A stretch of DNA of 64,000 nt from Thalassospira australica (GCF_000763295.1 NZ_JRJE01000005.1:186001-250000), one strand, 5' to 3'; shown: positions 7,910 through 17,245, counted from the first letter of the stretch. A program made the numbers and translations. Notes: a model not told the origin generated them from the sequence alone.

Positions 7910-9070
7910 ATGTCCACCGCTGCCAACACAGAAAAGCGCCCGCCGCTTCCCGGCCATCATATGGTTCTGGGGGAAACGGACAAGCTGCGCCTTGATAGCG
8001 GTGTCGAATTCGGGCCCTTTACGCTGGCCTATCAGACCTATGGTGAACTCAACGCCGACAAATCAAACGCGATTCTGGTGTGTCATGCCCTGACGGGTGA
8101 TCAATATGTTGCCGATGATGTCCATCCGATCACCGGCAAGGAAGGCTGGTGGTCGGAAATTGTCGGCCCCGGCAAAATTATTGATACCAACAAGTATTTC
8201 GTGATCTGCAGTAACGTCATTGGCGGCTGTCTTGGCAGTACCGGCCCCAAGGACATCAATCCCGAAACCGGCAAACCCTGGGGGCTTGATTTCCCGGTGG
8301 TCACCATTGCCGATATGGTGCGCGCCCAAACCATGCTGATTGATGCGCTTGGCATTGATATGCTGTTTGCCGTCATTGGCGGGTCGATGGGCGGCATGCA
8401 GGTTCTCGAATGGTGCAAAAGCTATCCCGAGCGCGTTTATGCCGCCGCCCCGATTGCAACATCCTTCCGCCATTCGGCGCAAAATATCGCCTTCCACGAA
8501 GTCGGGCGTCAGGCCGTCATGGCCGATCCGGACTGGTGCGGGGGCAACTACCTGCTTGAAGGCAAGAAACCGTCGCGCGGGTTGGCGGTTGCACGGATGA
8601 CTGCGCACATCACCTATCTGTCGCAACCCGCACTCCATCGCAAATTCGGGCGCAAGCTTCAGAATCGTGGGGCAATCACCTATAGCTTCGATCAGGACTT
8701 TCAGGTCGAAAGTTATCTGCGCCATCAGGGCAAAAGCTTCGTCGACCGGTTCGATGCCAACAGCTATCTTTATATCACACGTGCGATGGATTATTTCGAC
8801 CTGTCGCTTGAACATGACGGGCGGCTTGCCGATGCCTTTACCGGCTGCAAGACCCGGTTCTGTGTGGTGTCGTTTTCAAGCGACTGGTGCTTTACCACCG
8901 GTGAAAGCCGCATCCTTGCCCATGCATTGAACGCGGCATCCTGCAATGTCAGCTGTGTTGAGATCGAAAGCGACAAGGGCCATGATGCCTTCCTGCTTGA
9001 TGAGCCGGACTTCCATATGGTTCTAAGCGGCTTTATCCAGGGTGCTGCCGAAGGTCGGGGACTGAAATAA
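7910..9070 (+). CDS. metX: Homoserine O-acetyltransferase
   Basis: 386 residues, an alpha/beta hydrolase-fold enzyme that acylates homoserine with acetyl-CoA, the first committed step of methionine synthesis by direct sulfhydrylation. The nucleophile elbow is [12 protein letters not shown] with Ser159. The acid appears in [12 protein letters not shown] near residue 325, and the base is the His of [12 protein letters not shown] near residue 358. Family landmarks [21 protein letters not shown] and [13 protein letters not shown] are present. The ATG at 7910 fits homologue length. metW starts two bases after the stop, and the structured leader suggests control by methionine or SAM. Confidence 0.95.
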   Translation: MSTAANTEKRPPLPGHHMVLGETDKLRLDSGVEFGPFTLAYQTYGELNADKSNAILVCHALTGDQYVADDVHPITGKEGWWSEIVGPGKIIDTNKYFVICSNVIGGCLGSTGPKDINPETGKPWGLDFPVVTIADMVRAQTMLIDALGIDMLFAVIGGSMGGMQVLEWCKSYPERVYAAAPIATSFRHSAQNIAFHEVGRQAVMADPDWCGGNYLLEGKKPSRGLAVARMTAHITYLSQPALHRKFGRKLQNRGAITYSFDQDFQVESYLRHQGKSFVDRFDANSYLYITRAMDYFDLSLEHDGRLADAFTGCKTRFCVVSFSSDWCFTTGESRILAHALNAASCNVSCVEIESDKGHDAFLLDEPDFHMVLSGFIQGAAEGRGLK

Positions 9071-9072
9071 TC

Positions 9073-9720
9073 ATGAACGATACCATCTCAAACGGCGCGG
9101 CCTTGCCCGCCCATAGTGACCGCATCCGTGTCGATCTGCAGCTGATTGCCGATATGGTCGAACCGGGCACGCGTGTTCTTGATATCGGCTGCAGCGACGG
9201 GGAACTTCTGGGCTATCTGACCCGCACCAAGAATGTTGATGGCCGCGGACTTGAACTGTCCAACGAAGGGGTGCGCAATTGCGTTGCAAAGGGACTGCCG
9301 GTGATGCAGGGCGATGCGGACCGCGACCTTGGCGATTACCCCGATGGGGCGTTTGACTACGCGATCCTAAGCCAGACGCTTCAGGCGACACATCGCCCGA
9401 AAGAGGTTCTTTCCGAACTGTTGCGCATTGGCAAAAAGGCGATTGTGTCCTTTCCGAATTTCGGGCATTGGCGCGCACGGTTTGATTTGATGTTTCGCGG
9501 GCGCATGCCACAAAACCCCAATCTGCCGATCATGTGGTACGAAACCCCGAACATCCACTTTTGCACGGTGCTTGATTTTGTCGCCATGTGTGAAGAGATG
9601 GGGCTGACCATTGAACGAAGCATGGTTCTGAATGAAAGTGGCTCAAAACTCAGTCTGGGCAGCCAGACCCGATTTTCCAACTTTTTGGGCAATCAGGCAC
9701 TATTCATGCTGAGCAAATAA
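9073..9720 (+). CDS. metW: Methionine biosynthesis protein MetW
   Basis: 215 residues, a class I SAM-dependent methyltransferase fold. The SAM-binding motif I is VLDIGCSDGELLGYL near residue 35; the family block FPNFGHWRARFDLMFRGRMP is present near residue 125. MetW is nearly always encoded next to metX and is needed for full homoserine acetyltransferase function in several alphaproteobacteria; its methyl acceptor, if any, is not known. The 2-bp gap from metX shows a tight operon. No T-run terminator follows. Confidence 0.93.
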   Translation: MNDTISNGAALPAHSDRIRVDLQLIADMVEPGTRVLDIGCSDGELLGYLTRTKNVDGRGLELSNEGVRNCVAKGLPVMQGDADRDLGDYPDGAFDYAILSQTLQATHRPKEVLSELLRIGKKAIVSFPNFGHWRARFDLMFRGRMPQNPNLPIMWYETPNIHFCTVLDFVAMCEEMGLTIERSMVLNESGSKLSLGSQTRFSNFLGNQALFMLSK

Positions 9721-9781
9721 TCAGATCGATTATTCATTTTCATTAAACAATCCCGCCTGCCAAATCACAAACCGATCCCGT

Positions 9782-9828
9782 CCCCGTCTGAAATCTGATG
9801 CCCGATCGGGCAAAATCATCAGACGGGG
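9782..9828. repeat. 47-bp inverted repeat with nested palindrome
   Basis: Arms CCCCGTCTGA (9782-9791) and TCAGACGGGG (9819-9828) match perfectly over 10 bp. Inside lies the palindrome GCCCGATCGGGC (9800-9811), flanked by further complementary GAT/ATC bases. It sits between metW and the lipoprotein gene. No T-run follows, so it is either a factor-dependent or weak terminator for metXW, or an operator/RNA element for the next gene. Confidence 0.65.
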
Positions 9829-9833
9829 CCGAA

Positions 9834-10679
9834 ATGACCTTTTCAATCCTCATACAATTTATCCGCCGCAGCCTTTTGATCGGCACGATCACCCTGCTTG
9901 CAGCGTGCAGCCAGAAGGCCGAGACGCTTAAACTTTCGGTGACACAGTTCGGCAGCGCGACCGAGCAGGCATTTGATAAATATGGCGATGCCTATCGCAC
10001 CCAGTTCGCCCCCTTCCCGAAATCCGATATCGCACAGCGCAACACGTTTGTTACCAATATCAAGGACTTCACCGGTCAGGTCACACCAGCCAATATCGAC
10101 ATCCTGCTTGACCCCGATGCGGTAAAGGTCGATCCCGATGTCGCACGCCAATGGCAAGACACCCTGAAGGGGCTGCGCAGCCAGTATCGGCAGTTTGTCG
10201 CAATCTTTGACAATATCGAAGCGGGATCGGCGCTTGGCGCATCGGCGGTGACCAGATCCGGGCCAATATTGGAAAAACTGCGCAAACAGCTTGCGACCAT
10301 CAGCAATGATTTCGCCCGCACCCCGCCACAATTCCTGACCCGGCGCAGCACCCTGATTGCCGAGCTGAACAAGATCCGCAGCCAGGACAGCAACACCCCC
10401 GAAGCGGAGCGTCTGCAGGTCGAGGCCTGGTGGCAGCAATGGAACAGCCTGATTGCGGCGGAAAGTGCCATGCAGGCCGAAACCCTGCGCGCCTTTGTCA
10501 CGGCATCGGCATTGGGCGATAAGCTGCAAGGCCAGATCGATAATTATGCCAAGCTTGATATGGCATCGCTGATCACCGCAGTCGAAGACGGCATCAAGCT
10601 TTCTGATCAGATCGGCAAGCTTAGCCCGGCGGACCTCATCACACAGACCACCGGCCTGCTTGAAACGGCCACCAACTAG
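9834..10679 (+). CDS. Predicted lipoprotein of unknown function
   Basis: 281 residues from the ATG at 9834. A basic n-region (IRRS), a hydrophobic stretch and the lipobox LAAC (Cys about residue 25) predict lipidation and anchoring to a membrane facing the periplasm. The mature part is mostly helical, rich in Q, D and T, and has no motif I can name. An in-frame ATG at 9798 lies inside the 47-bp inverted repeat, would add a charged lead to the signal peptide, and has no clear ribosome site, so 9834 is preferred. The small gene 20 bp downstream is probably in the same transcript. Confidence 0.6.
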   Translation: MTFSILIQFIRRSLLIGTITLLAACSQKAETLKLSVTQFGSATEQAFDKYGDAYRTQFAPFPKSDIAQRNTFVTNIKDFTGQVTPANIDILLDPDAVKVDPDVARQWQDTLKGLRSQYRQFVAIFDNIEAGSALGASAVTRSGPILEKLRKQLATISNDFARTPPQFLTRRSTLIAELNKIRSQDSNTPEAERLQVEAWWQQWNSLIAAESAMQAETLRAFVTASALGDKLQGQIDNYAKLDMASLITAVEDGIKLSDQIGKLSPADLITQTTGLLETATN

Positions 10680-10699
10680 ACAAGAAAGGGAATATTGCC

Positions 10700-10987
10700 A
10701 TGAGCCAGACACTCGGTGCCTTGATTGCCGATGCGCAGGAGGCCTATGTCACGGCGGCGGTGACCTATCAAGGGGCCAGCATTGATCAGAAGGTGCAATC
10801 AAAGCCCGACCTTGATAAAGCCGCCAGTCACCTTGCAGCACTTCAGGCCAAGCAGCTTGATAGCGCAACCGAGGTCGATGCGGCGGACGAGGCGGAAATG
10901 GCCACACTGCGCCAGCAGGTCAATGATGCCGCCACCCTGCAAAGCGGCCTATTGAAACTGGTTTCGATCCTGTCGAAGTTTATCTGA
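10700..10987 (+). CDS. Small helical protein of unknown function
   Basis: 95 residues, start supported by AAAGGGA about 8 bases upstream. The sequence is almost wholly alpha-helical and rich in A, D, Q and L, with no cysteine, signal peptide or membrane segment. The final stretch (LLKLVSILSKFI) is hydrophobic and could mediate oligomer contacts. It follows the lipoprotein gene by 20 bp and probably works with it. I do not recognise the family. Confidence 0.55.
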   Translation: MSQTLGALIADAQEAYVTAAVTYQGASIDQKVQSKPDLDKAASHLAALQAKQLDSATEVDAADEAEMATLRQQVNDAATLQSGLLKLVSILSKFI

Positions 10988-10999
10988 CAGACCCTGATT

Positions 11000-11455
11000 T
11001 CATTTCCAACGGTCGGCATCGGCATCATCAGATGCCTTTGCCGTGACCCACTTATCGCCGCCATCCGGGGTTTCTTCGCGTTTCCAGAACGGCGCGCGGG
11101 TTTTCAGGAAATCCATGATGAAGTCGCAGGCCTCAAAGGCCGCACGGCGATGGGCGGACAAGGTGATCACCAGAACAATGCGTTCACCGGGCAGCATCCT
11201 GCCAAACCGATGGACAATGCGCACATCATCCAGCGGCCAACGGTTTGCGGCCTCATCGGCGATCTTTTCAAGTTCGCGTTCGGTCATGCCCGGATAATGA
11301 TCCAGCGTCAGGGCAGACACATCTTCCCCACCATGAATATCGCGCACCAGCCCGACAAAACTGACAGCAGCACCAATATCGGTGCGCCCACTCGTCAGGG
11401 CCGATAGCTCTGCCCCGGGATCAAAATCATGTTGTTGAACAGAAACGCGTGACAT
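11000..11455 (-). CDS. moaE: Molybdopterin synthase catalytic subunit
   Basis: 151 residues. MoaE, with thiocarboxylated MoaD, inserts the two dithiolene sulfurs into cyclic pyranopterin monophosphate to form molybdopterin. Family landmarks are AAVSFVGLVRD near residue 30, the HRFGRMLPGERIV block near 83 and the C-terminal KTRAPFWKREE, which carries the active-site lysines. The start is the ATG at 11455; a TTG lies one codon upstream. In many alphaproteobacteria moaD lies directly between pgsA and moaE, but here only 24 bases separate them and no moaD is present. Confidence 0.92.
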   Translation of the reverse strand: MSRVSVQQHDFDPGAELSALTSGRTDIGAAVSFVGLVRDIHGGEDVSALTLDHYPGMTERELEKIADEAANRWPLDDVRIVHRFGRMLPGERIVLVITLSAHRRAAFEACDFIMDFLKTRAPFWKREETPDGGDKWVTAKASDDADADRWK

Positions 11456-11479
11456 CAATGCTGCCCCGGGTTGCGAAAA

Positions 11480-12031
11480 TTAGTCGAGATGTTTCAGGCC
11501 GGTCCGCAGATAGATATAGCCCGTCTGCACCGTCACAATTCCGGCAATCCAAAGCAGGATATCGCCGATCAGGATCGATGGGATCATTTCAGGTGACGCA
11601 TCGCCAACCAGAAGGAAACCAATCGCCAAAATCTGGGCTGTGGTTTTCCATTTGGCAAGGACCGTGACCGGCAAGGGCACCTTGAGTTCGGCCAGATGTT
11701 CACGCAGGCCTGAAACCATGATTTCCCTGCACATGATCACAACAGCAGGCAAAACCGCCAACCCGGAAATTCGATCAAAGGACACCATCATCATCAGGGC
11801 GGCTGCAACCAACAGTTTGTCGGCAATCGGATCAAGGAACCGGCCAAGCGGGGAAACCACATTCATACTGCGCGCGAGATAGCCGTCAAAGAAATCGGTC
11901 ACACCGGCAAAGGCAAACAGGGCAAAGCCAATCCAGTTCCCGACAGGGCCATCAATGTAAAACGATGCGACCAGTGCCGGGATCACGAAAATACGCGACA
12001 TGGTCAGCAGATTGGGAATCTGGTTTTTCAT
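11480..12031 (-). CDS. pgsA: CDP-diacylglycerol--glycerol-3-phosphate 3-phosphatidyltransferase
   Basis: 183 residues. It makes phosphatidylglycerol phosphate, the committed step to phosphatidylglycerol and cardiolipin, at the inner membrane. The CDP-alcohol phosphatidyltransferase motif is complete: DGYLAR, eight residues, G, three residues, D, three residues, D (DPIAD) near residues 49-71. Several membrane segments follow. It lies 164 bp downstream of uvrC and 24 bp upstream of moaE on the same strand, the usual alphaproteobacterial order. The ATG at 12031 gives the family length. Confidence 0.93.
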   Translation of the reverse strand: MKNQIPNLLTMSRIFVIPALVASFYIDGPVGNWIGFALFAFAGVTDFFDGYLARSMNVVSPLGRFLDPIADKLLVAAALMMMVSFDRISGLAVLPAVVIMCREIMVSGLREHLAELKVPLPVTVLAKWKTTAQILAIGFLLVGDASPEMIPSILIGDILLWIAGIVTVQTGYIYLRTGLKHLD

Positions 12032-12195
12032 AAACGGGCCTGTTTGACGGATTTTACGGCGACGACGTTATGGTCATGGTTATGGCATGGGCCACATCAC
12101 CGCCCAAAGCCGCGCAATTATTAATGGCTTCAAGCACATACCACAAGGGCTGCTTTGCCATTGTTCGCAATCGCAACATTCAGGCGCGAAAGTGA

Positions 12196-14133
12196 TCACT
12201 TTTCATCATGGAAATGATCATAAATCTTTCGAGCGAGTGCGGCACTGATGCCATCGACGGCCTCCAAGTCTGACAAACCGGCATCTGCAACCCCGCGGGC
12301 CGAACCGAAATGGTGCAGCAGTGCCTTTTTGCGGGCCCCACCCACGCCGGGCACCGAATCCAGAACACTTTTGCCGATCTGTTTGCCGCGTTTGGCACGA
12401 TGGGTGCCAATCGCCCAACGGTGGGCTTCGTCGCGCAGGCGCTGGATAAAATAAAGCACCGGGTCTTTCATATCAAGCCGCACCGGGGCCTTGCCGGGGA
12501 TGTGCAGGACTTCCTTGCCGGCGTTGCGATCCACCCCCTTGGCGACACCGACCAGCATGACGTCCTCGATCCCGAGGTCTTCGAGAACTTCGCGTGCCAC
12601 GCCAAGCTGCCCCAAGCCCCCGTCAATCAGGCAAAGGTCCGGCCATGTGCCGTTTTCGCGGTCCGGGTCTTCTTTTTGTGCGCGGGCAAAACGGCGCGTT
12701 AAGACTTCGCGCATCATAGCAAAGTCATCGCCGGGTGCGATATCGCCCTTGATGTTGAATTTGCGATAGGCGCTTTTAACAAAGCCTTCGGGACCGGCGA
12801 CAATCATGCCGCCCACCATATTGGTGCCCTGCGTGTGGGAGTTATCGTAAACCTCGATCCGTTCGGGCGTGCTTTCAAGATCAAGCTTGTCTGCCAGGTC
12901 TTCAAGCAATTTGCGCTGGGTCGCACTTTCGGCCATGCGCCGCCCCAGCGCATCCTTGGCATTGGTCAGGGCATGTTCGACCAGTTTGCGTTTGCCGCCA
13001 CGCTTGGGCACAAGCAATTCGACCTTGCGATCGTTATTGACGCCAAGGGCGGTTTGAACCAGTTCCTGGCCTTCGATTTCATGGGACAGGAAAATTTGTT
13101 TGGGGGCGGGTTTGTCGGCATAGAACTGCCCGACGAAGGCCGACAGGATTTCCGGAATTTCGGCCGACTGTTCATGGCGCGGGAAATAGGACCGGTTGCC
13201 ATAGTTCGAGCCGGAGCGGAAAAAGAACACCTGCACGCAGCTTTGCCCGCCTTCCTGATGCAGGGCAATGACATCGGCCTCTTCGACACCTTCGAGGTTG
13301 ATGTCCTGATGGGACCGGATCTGGCTGAGCGCACGAATGCGGTCGCGATACATCGCGGCCTGCTCGAATTCCATCTTTTCAGACGCATCCATCATGTCAG
13401 CTTCGAGCTGCTTTAGGATTTTCTGGCTGCGCCCGGTCAGGAAATCGCGGCAGATATCAACAAGTTCGTCATATTCCGGTTTTGAGATGCGATCGACACA
13501 CGGGGCGGCACAACGTTTGATTTGATAAAGCAAGCACGGGCGCGACCGGTTGGAAAACACCCCATCGGTGCAAGAGCGCAACAAAAAGGCGCGTTGCAAA
13601 TGGTTGATGGTGTTATTGACCGCCCAGGCCGAGGCAAACGGGCCAAAGCAACTGCCATCCTTGGCGCGCGCACCGCGATGTTTGACGATGCGCGGATAAT
13701 CGTGATCCTCGGTGATCAGGATATAGGGAAAGCTTTTGTCATCGCGCAGCAGGATATTGTAGCGCGGTTTGAGTTTCTTGATCAGGTTGGATTCAAGAAG
13801 GAGTGCCTCGGCCTCGGTATGGGTGGTGATGATTTCCATCTTCACCGTCTGGGCCACCATCCGGGCAATGCGGATAGGCAACTGCATGATCCGAGTATAG
13901 GAGACCACGCGTTTTTTAAGGTTCTTGGCCTTGCCGACATACAGAACCCGGTCCTTGTCATCGATCATGCGATAGACGCCCGGGGATCCGGGCATGGTTT
14001 TCAAGGCATGCTTGATGGCATCGACACCTCGCGCAGCGCCACCTTCGACAGTGTCCCCCTCAAGTGACAGACCGATTTCCCGTTTCGGGGCTTCTTCCCC
14101 GACAGGGCTTTCGGGGGAAACTGGTGGCTTCAT
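12196..14133 (-). CDS. uvrC: Excinuclease ABC subunit C
   Basis: 645 residues. UvrC makes both incisions around a lesion in nucleotide excision repair, acting on the UvrB-DNA complex. The N-terminal GIY-YIG nuclease starts at PGSPGVYRMIDDKDRVLYVG (about residues 49-68). The UVR domain that contacts UvrB is near residue 235 (KMEFEQAAMYRDRIRAL). The RNase H-like 5' nuclease begins around EVYDNSHTQGTNMVGG near residue 425, and two helix-hairpin-helix motifs end the protein (DSVPGVGGARKKALLHHFGS). Length is normal. The N-terminal ~30 residues are extra. Upstream is a long AT-rich gap with DnaA-like boxes. Confidence 0.96.
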   Translation of the reverse strand: MKPPVSPESPVGEEAPKREIGLSLEGDTVEGGAARGVDAIKHALKTMPGSPGVYRMIDDKDRVLYVGKAKNLKKRVVSYTRIMQLPIRIARMVAQTVKMEIITTHTEAEALLLESNLIKKLKPRYNILLRDDKSFPYILITEDHDYPRIVKHRGARAKDGSCFGPFASAWAVNNTINHLQRAFLLRSCTDGVFSNRSRPCLLYQIKRCAAPCVDRISKPEYDELVDICRDFLTGRSQKILKQLEADMMDASEKMEFEQAAMYRDRIRALSQIRSHQDINLEGVEEADVIALHQEGGQSCVQVFFFRSGSNYGNRSYFPRHEQSAEIPEILSAFVGQFYADKPAPKQIFLSHEIEGQELVQTALGVNNDRKVELLVPKRGGKRKLVEHALTNAKDALGRRMAESATQRKLLEDLADKLDLESTPERIEVYDNSHTQGTNMVGGMIVAGPEGFVKSAYRKFNIKGDIAPGDDFAMMREVLTRRFARAQKEDPDRENGTWPDLCLIDGGLGQLGVAREVLEDLGIEDVMLVGVAKGVDRNAGKEVLHIPGKAPVRLDMKDPVLYFIQRLRDEAHRWAIGTHRAKRGKQIGKSVLDSVPGVGGARKKALLHHFGSARGVADAGLSDLEAVDGISAALARKIYDHFHDEK

Positions 14134-14610
14134 AAAGGCACTCCGTCATCACCAAAGTCTGTTATCGTTCGGGTACGCTGCAACAGACAATAAAATACAT
14201 TCAAAGTTGTGACGGCTGTCACAGGCAAAGGCGCTTTGGAACATAGTCTAAAAGATTAACATCACAACAGCATCACAGGGAATCGCCTGCCAAAAAAAGA
14301 TGTCCACCAAGACTGTGGATAACTATGTGGGTAATAGGGGGGTGAGTTCCTACACCCCTTGAGAGTCTTAACGTTCTGTGAAGTGCCCAAATATTGAGCA
14401 AAACAACTAAGTCATTGTTTTATATAAATAAAAATACTGTCAACCTGAAATCATTCGGTAATACAGTCGTAAAAATCGAATATTTTCCTTTGATTCCAAC
14501 TCGCCAAATGCATGTGCATAACGGGAATCACGATTCGCCCTAGAGGAATCACAGAGTCCCTTGGGTTGCCCATCTGAAAAAGTAAATTTTTTACCGAAAT
14601 GCGACGTAAA
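14134..14610. other. 477-bp AT-rich intergenic region with DnaA-box-like sites
   Basis: No gene is visible between the folB stop and the uvrC start. The region is clearly more AT-rich than its surroundings, mainly 14390-14490. TGTGGATAA at 14314-14322 is a perfect DnaA box on the complement. TGTGGGTAA (14326-14334) and TGTGCATAA (14513-14521) are one-mismatch copies in the same orientation. A short hairpin, GGGGTG with CACCCC, lies at 14339-14358. It should also carry the uvrC promoter. Confidence 0.45.
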
Positions 14611-15051
14611 TTAGCGGGTGATATTGTGGCGTTCTATTTCCACACCGACGGCTGCTACGTCTTCAAACACGTCAAGCTTTTCAACCCTGACGATTACCTT
14701 GCGCACCCGTGTGTCGGCAAGACACATATCAGCAAGTTTTTCCCCAAGGGTTTCCACAAGGTTTGTGTGACCATCCTGGCAAATACGTCGGGTGCCAACC
14801 ACAAGATCTTCGTAACTCAGCACTGTGGTGATGTCGTCGTTTTGAACACCGTCGCCCTCAAGCACCGCCAGATCAAGATTGATCCGCACGCGTTGCGGGG
14901 CTTCCTTTTCGTGATCATACACCCCGATAGAGGTGTGAATGATCATGTCACGCACAAAGACACGGCGCAGGTTGCCTGCCCTTTCTGCATGGGGCAGATC
15001 GGCAAAGGGCAATGTCGTAATTTTGGCATCCTGTTTTAGGCCTGCGGTCAT
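14611..15051 (-). CDS. folB: Dihydroneopterin aldolase
   Basis: 146 residues. It cleaves 7,8-dihydroneopterin to 6-hydroxymethyl-dihydropterin and glycolaldehyde in folate synthesis. FVRDMIIHTSIGVYDHEKEAPQ is typical of the FolB N-terminus, with the HTSIGVYDHE segment forming the pterin site. The TNLVETLGEKLADMCL block supplies the conserved active-site glutamate, and VIVRVEKLD is the strand with the catalytic lysine. The ATG at 15051 has AAGGAA upstream; longer in-frame starts only add low-quality sequence. The SDR gene directly upstream looks like a pteridine reductase, so the pair forms a pterin unit. Confidence 0.9.
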   Translation of the reverse strand: MTAGLKQDAKITTLPFADLPHAERAGNLRRVFVRDMIIHTSIGVYDHEKEAPQRVRINLDLAVLEGDGVQNDDITTVLSYEDLVVGTRRICQDGHTNLVETLGEKLADMCLADTRVRKVIVRVEKLDVFEDVAAVGVEIERHNITR

Positions 15052-15154
15052 ATTCCGGTATTCCTTGTGCTGCTTTCTGGCATGGCCCAATGCACCATTA
15101 CCATGCGTGTCCGGCCCATTAACTGGCAATAACCATAAACACGGTTGCCGGGCA

Positions 15155-15925
15155 TCATTCGGTTGGCGTGTCGGCCGCGCCACTGGGCGCCCAATCAAGG
15201 TGCTGCCCGCCATCAAGGGCTAACATTTGCCCGGTGATGGCCGGTGCGGCAAGGAAAAACCGAACCGCGTCGCAAATCTCTTGCGGGTTTGTCCCGATTT
15301 TCAGAGGCGTTTTTGCACATTGCTGATCAAAAACTTCCTGTGTTTGTCGGGTACTAGGCAGTGCCGGCCCCGGTCCGATCCCATTCACACGAATTCTTGG
15401 TGCCAAGGCCAGTGCCAGCGTCTGGGTCAGGGTCCAAAGCCCGACTTTGGACAGGGTATAGGACATGAAATGCGGCGTCAGATTCCAAACCCGTTGATCA
15501 ATCAGGTTAATGATCACCCCCTGACAGTCGTCGGGCAGATGTTGTGCGAACTGTTGGGACAGCACAAAAGGCGCGCGCAAATTGGCTTCCATATGCAGGT
15601 CCCAACTTTCGCGGGTCGTACTGTTCACATCATCATATTCAAAGGTCGACGCGTTATTGACCAGAACGCCAATCGGTCCAAGCGCGTCATGGGCCTTGGC
15701 AACCAAGCTGTGTGTGGCGTCTTCCTGCGAAAGATCGGCTGAAATCACACAGGCTTTCTGTCCAAGAGCCCGGACGTCCTCGGCCAGGGTTTCTGCGGCT
15801 TCACGCGATGTATGACAATGCAGGGCGATGTCGTATCCATTGCGCGCAAGATCCATCGTAACAGCCCGGCCAATCCGTTTGGCCGCACCGGTAATCAAAG
15901 CCGCCTTTGGTAATTGACCTGTCAT
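15155..15925 (-). CDS. Short-chain dehydrogenase, pteridine-reductase-like (FolM type)
   Basis: 256 residues from the ATG at 15925. The cofactor motif reads TGAAKRIG (residues 12-19), with Lys-Arg in place of the usual Gly-rich pair; this is the signature of pteridine reductase/FolM members, which prefer NADPH. NNAS and the catalytic YTLSK are present, and the C-terminus has the usual ITGQMLALDGGQHLDW. Likely role: reduction of dihydropterin or dihydrofolate-like substrates. Its place directly upstream of folB supports a pterin function. A longer in-frame start exists at 15988 but adds 21 poorly conserved residues. Confidence 0.78.
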   Translation of the reverse strand: MTGQLPKAALITGAAKRIGRAVTMDLARNGYDIALHCHTSREAAETLAEDVRALGQKACVISADLSQEDATHSLVAKAHDALGPIGVLVNNASTFEYDDVNSTTRESWDLHMEANLRAPFVLSQQFAQHLPDDCQGVIINLIDQRVWNLTPHFMSYTLSKVGLWTLTQTLALALAPRIRVNGIGPGPALPSTRQTQEVFDQQCAKTPLKIGTNPQEICDAVRFFLAAPAITGQMLALDGGQHLDWAPSGAADTPTE

Positions 15926-15995
15926 TGCTGCCACGATCCTTTTCAAAACATCCAGAGGTTCCCGAGGTGCTGCCGCGAAAAACAGCACCGAACAT

Positions 15996-16958
15996 CTATG
16001 CTACGACAAGTTGGAAGACATAGACCAGATAGGCAATCACGAATGCAATGCCGGTGATGCGCGAAATTTTGCGCATGGCATAGGCAACACCGAGCAAGCC
16101 CACGGTTACCGCAAGCATGATCCAGATATCGGAATTCATGATCTGATCAGGTACCGGAATAGGCGCAATCAGCGACACCCCGCCAATGATCACCAACAGG
16201 TTCAAAAGGTTTGAGCCAAACACATTGCCAAGTGCAACATCGGAATGCCCGCGAAAAGCCGCGACAATCGATGCGGCCAGTTCCGGAAGCGACGTTCCGA
16301 AGGCCACAAGGGTCAAGCCAATGACCGCTTCTGAAACGCCGAACTGGCGTGCCACCGAAACCCCGCCATCCACCAGCCATTCCGCGCCCACCATCAAACC
16401 GACAATCCCGATCAGGGTTGCGATAACCGGCTTGGCCCAACCCGACGGCTTTTCGCCGACTTCATCGACTTCATTTTCGTGCAGGTTGCTGGCCTCACTT
16501 GGTGATTTTTTGTCATGCTGATAGGTGAAATACCAGATCGCTGCCAACACACATAGCATGACCGCCCCGGCCCAGCGTTCAATCACGCCAAACATGCAAA
16601 ATGCGATGAACAACACGGTTCCCAGCAGCATTGCCCCGCCGTCGCGCACCACTGTCACCCGGCTTGCCGCGACCGGCTTCAAAAGCGCGACCGCCCCCAA
16701 AATCAGCAGGATATTGGCAATATTGGACCCAACGACATTGCCCATCGCAAGGTCTGCTGTGTCTTTGAGCGTTGCGTTCAGGGAGACGACAAATTCCGGT
16801 GCGGATGTTCCCGCCGCCACAATCGTCAAACCGACGATCACCTTGGACACCCCAAGCAACAGGGCAAGGCCAACGGCCCCGCGCACAATAAATTCGCCGC
16901 CTGCGGTCAGAAGGACAAGGCCGGCAATAATCTGAAGATAGGGGATAAGCTGTTCCAA
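15996..16958 (-). CDS. Calcium/sodium antiporter (CaCA family, YrbG type)
   Basis: About 320 residues, ten membrane segments in two inverted repeats. The alpha-repeat motifs are VGLTIVAAGTSAPEFVVSL with GNVVGSNIANILLILG, and later IGLTLVAFGTSLPELAASI with GNVFGSNLLNLLVIIG. These hold the acidic and polar ion ligands of Na+/Ca2+ exchangers. A central acidic loop (SPSEASNLHENEVDEVGEK) separates the halves. The start is uncertain: the frame is open to an ATG at 17066, but family length and hydropathy suggest the TTG at 16958 or an ATG at 17018. Ca2+ extrusion at the inner membrane is the likely role. Confidence 0.85.
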   Translation of the reverse strand: MEQLIPYLQIIAGLVLLTAGGEFIVRGAVGLALLLGVSKVIVGLTIVAAGTSAPEFVVSLNATLKDTADLAMGNVVGSNIANILLILGAVALLKPVAASRVTVVRDGGAMLLGTVLFIAFCMFGVIERWAGAVMLCVLAAIWYFTYQHDKKSPSEASNLHENEVDEVGEKPSGWAKPVIATLIGIVGLMVGAEWLVDGGVSVARQFGVSEAVIGLTLVAFGTSLPELAASIVAAFRGHSDVALGNVFGSNLLNLLVIIGGVSLIAPIPVPDQIMNSDIWIMLAVTVGLLGVAYAMRKISRITGIAFVIAYLVYVFQLVVA

Positions 16959-17245
16959 GATGTGTGCTCGTGTTGAAAGCGTTTTGATGTGCCTCTTTCG
17001 GCCTGCGGAACATGGCATTTGACAGGCCGAATGGCAAGCCATCAGGCGATGACAATCAAGACACATATGCCGATGCCAGCGAGATGTCGAAAGATCAAAT
17101 CACCATGGCCCGCGCATCGACGGATTGGTGGCAGGGTCAGGGTCGAATTCGCAAATGACGCAAATTTCCACAGGACGATAAGGGTTATTTTCGTTATTGT
17201 CTTAGATGAGGCTCTAATCCTGTTGTTTTCAAATATTTAGGGGCC

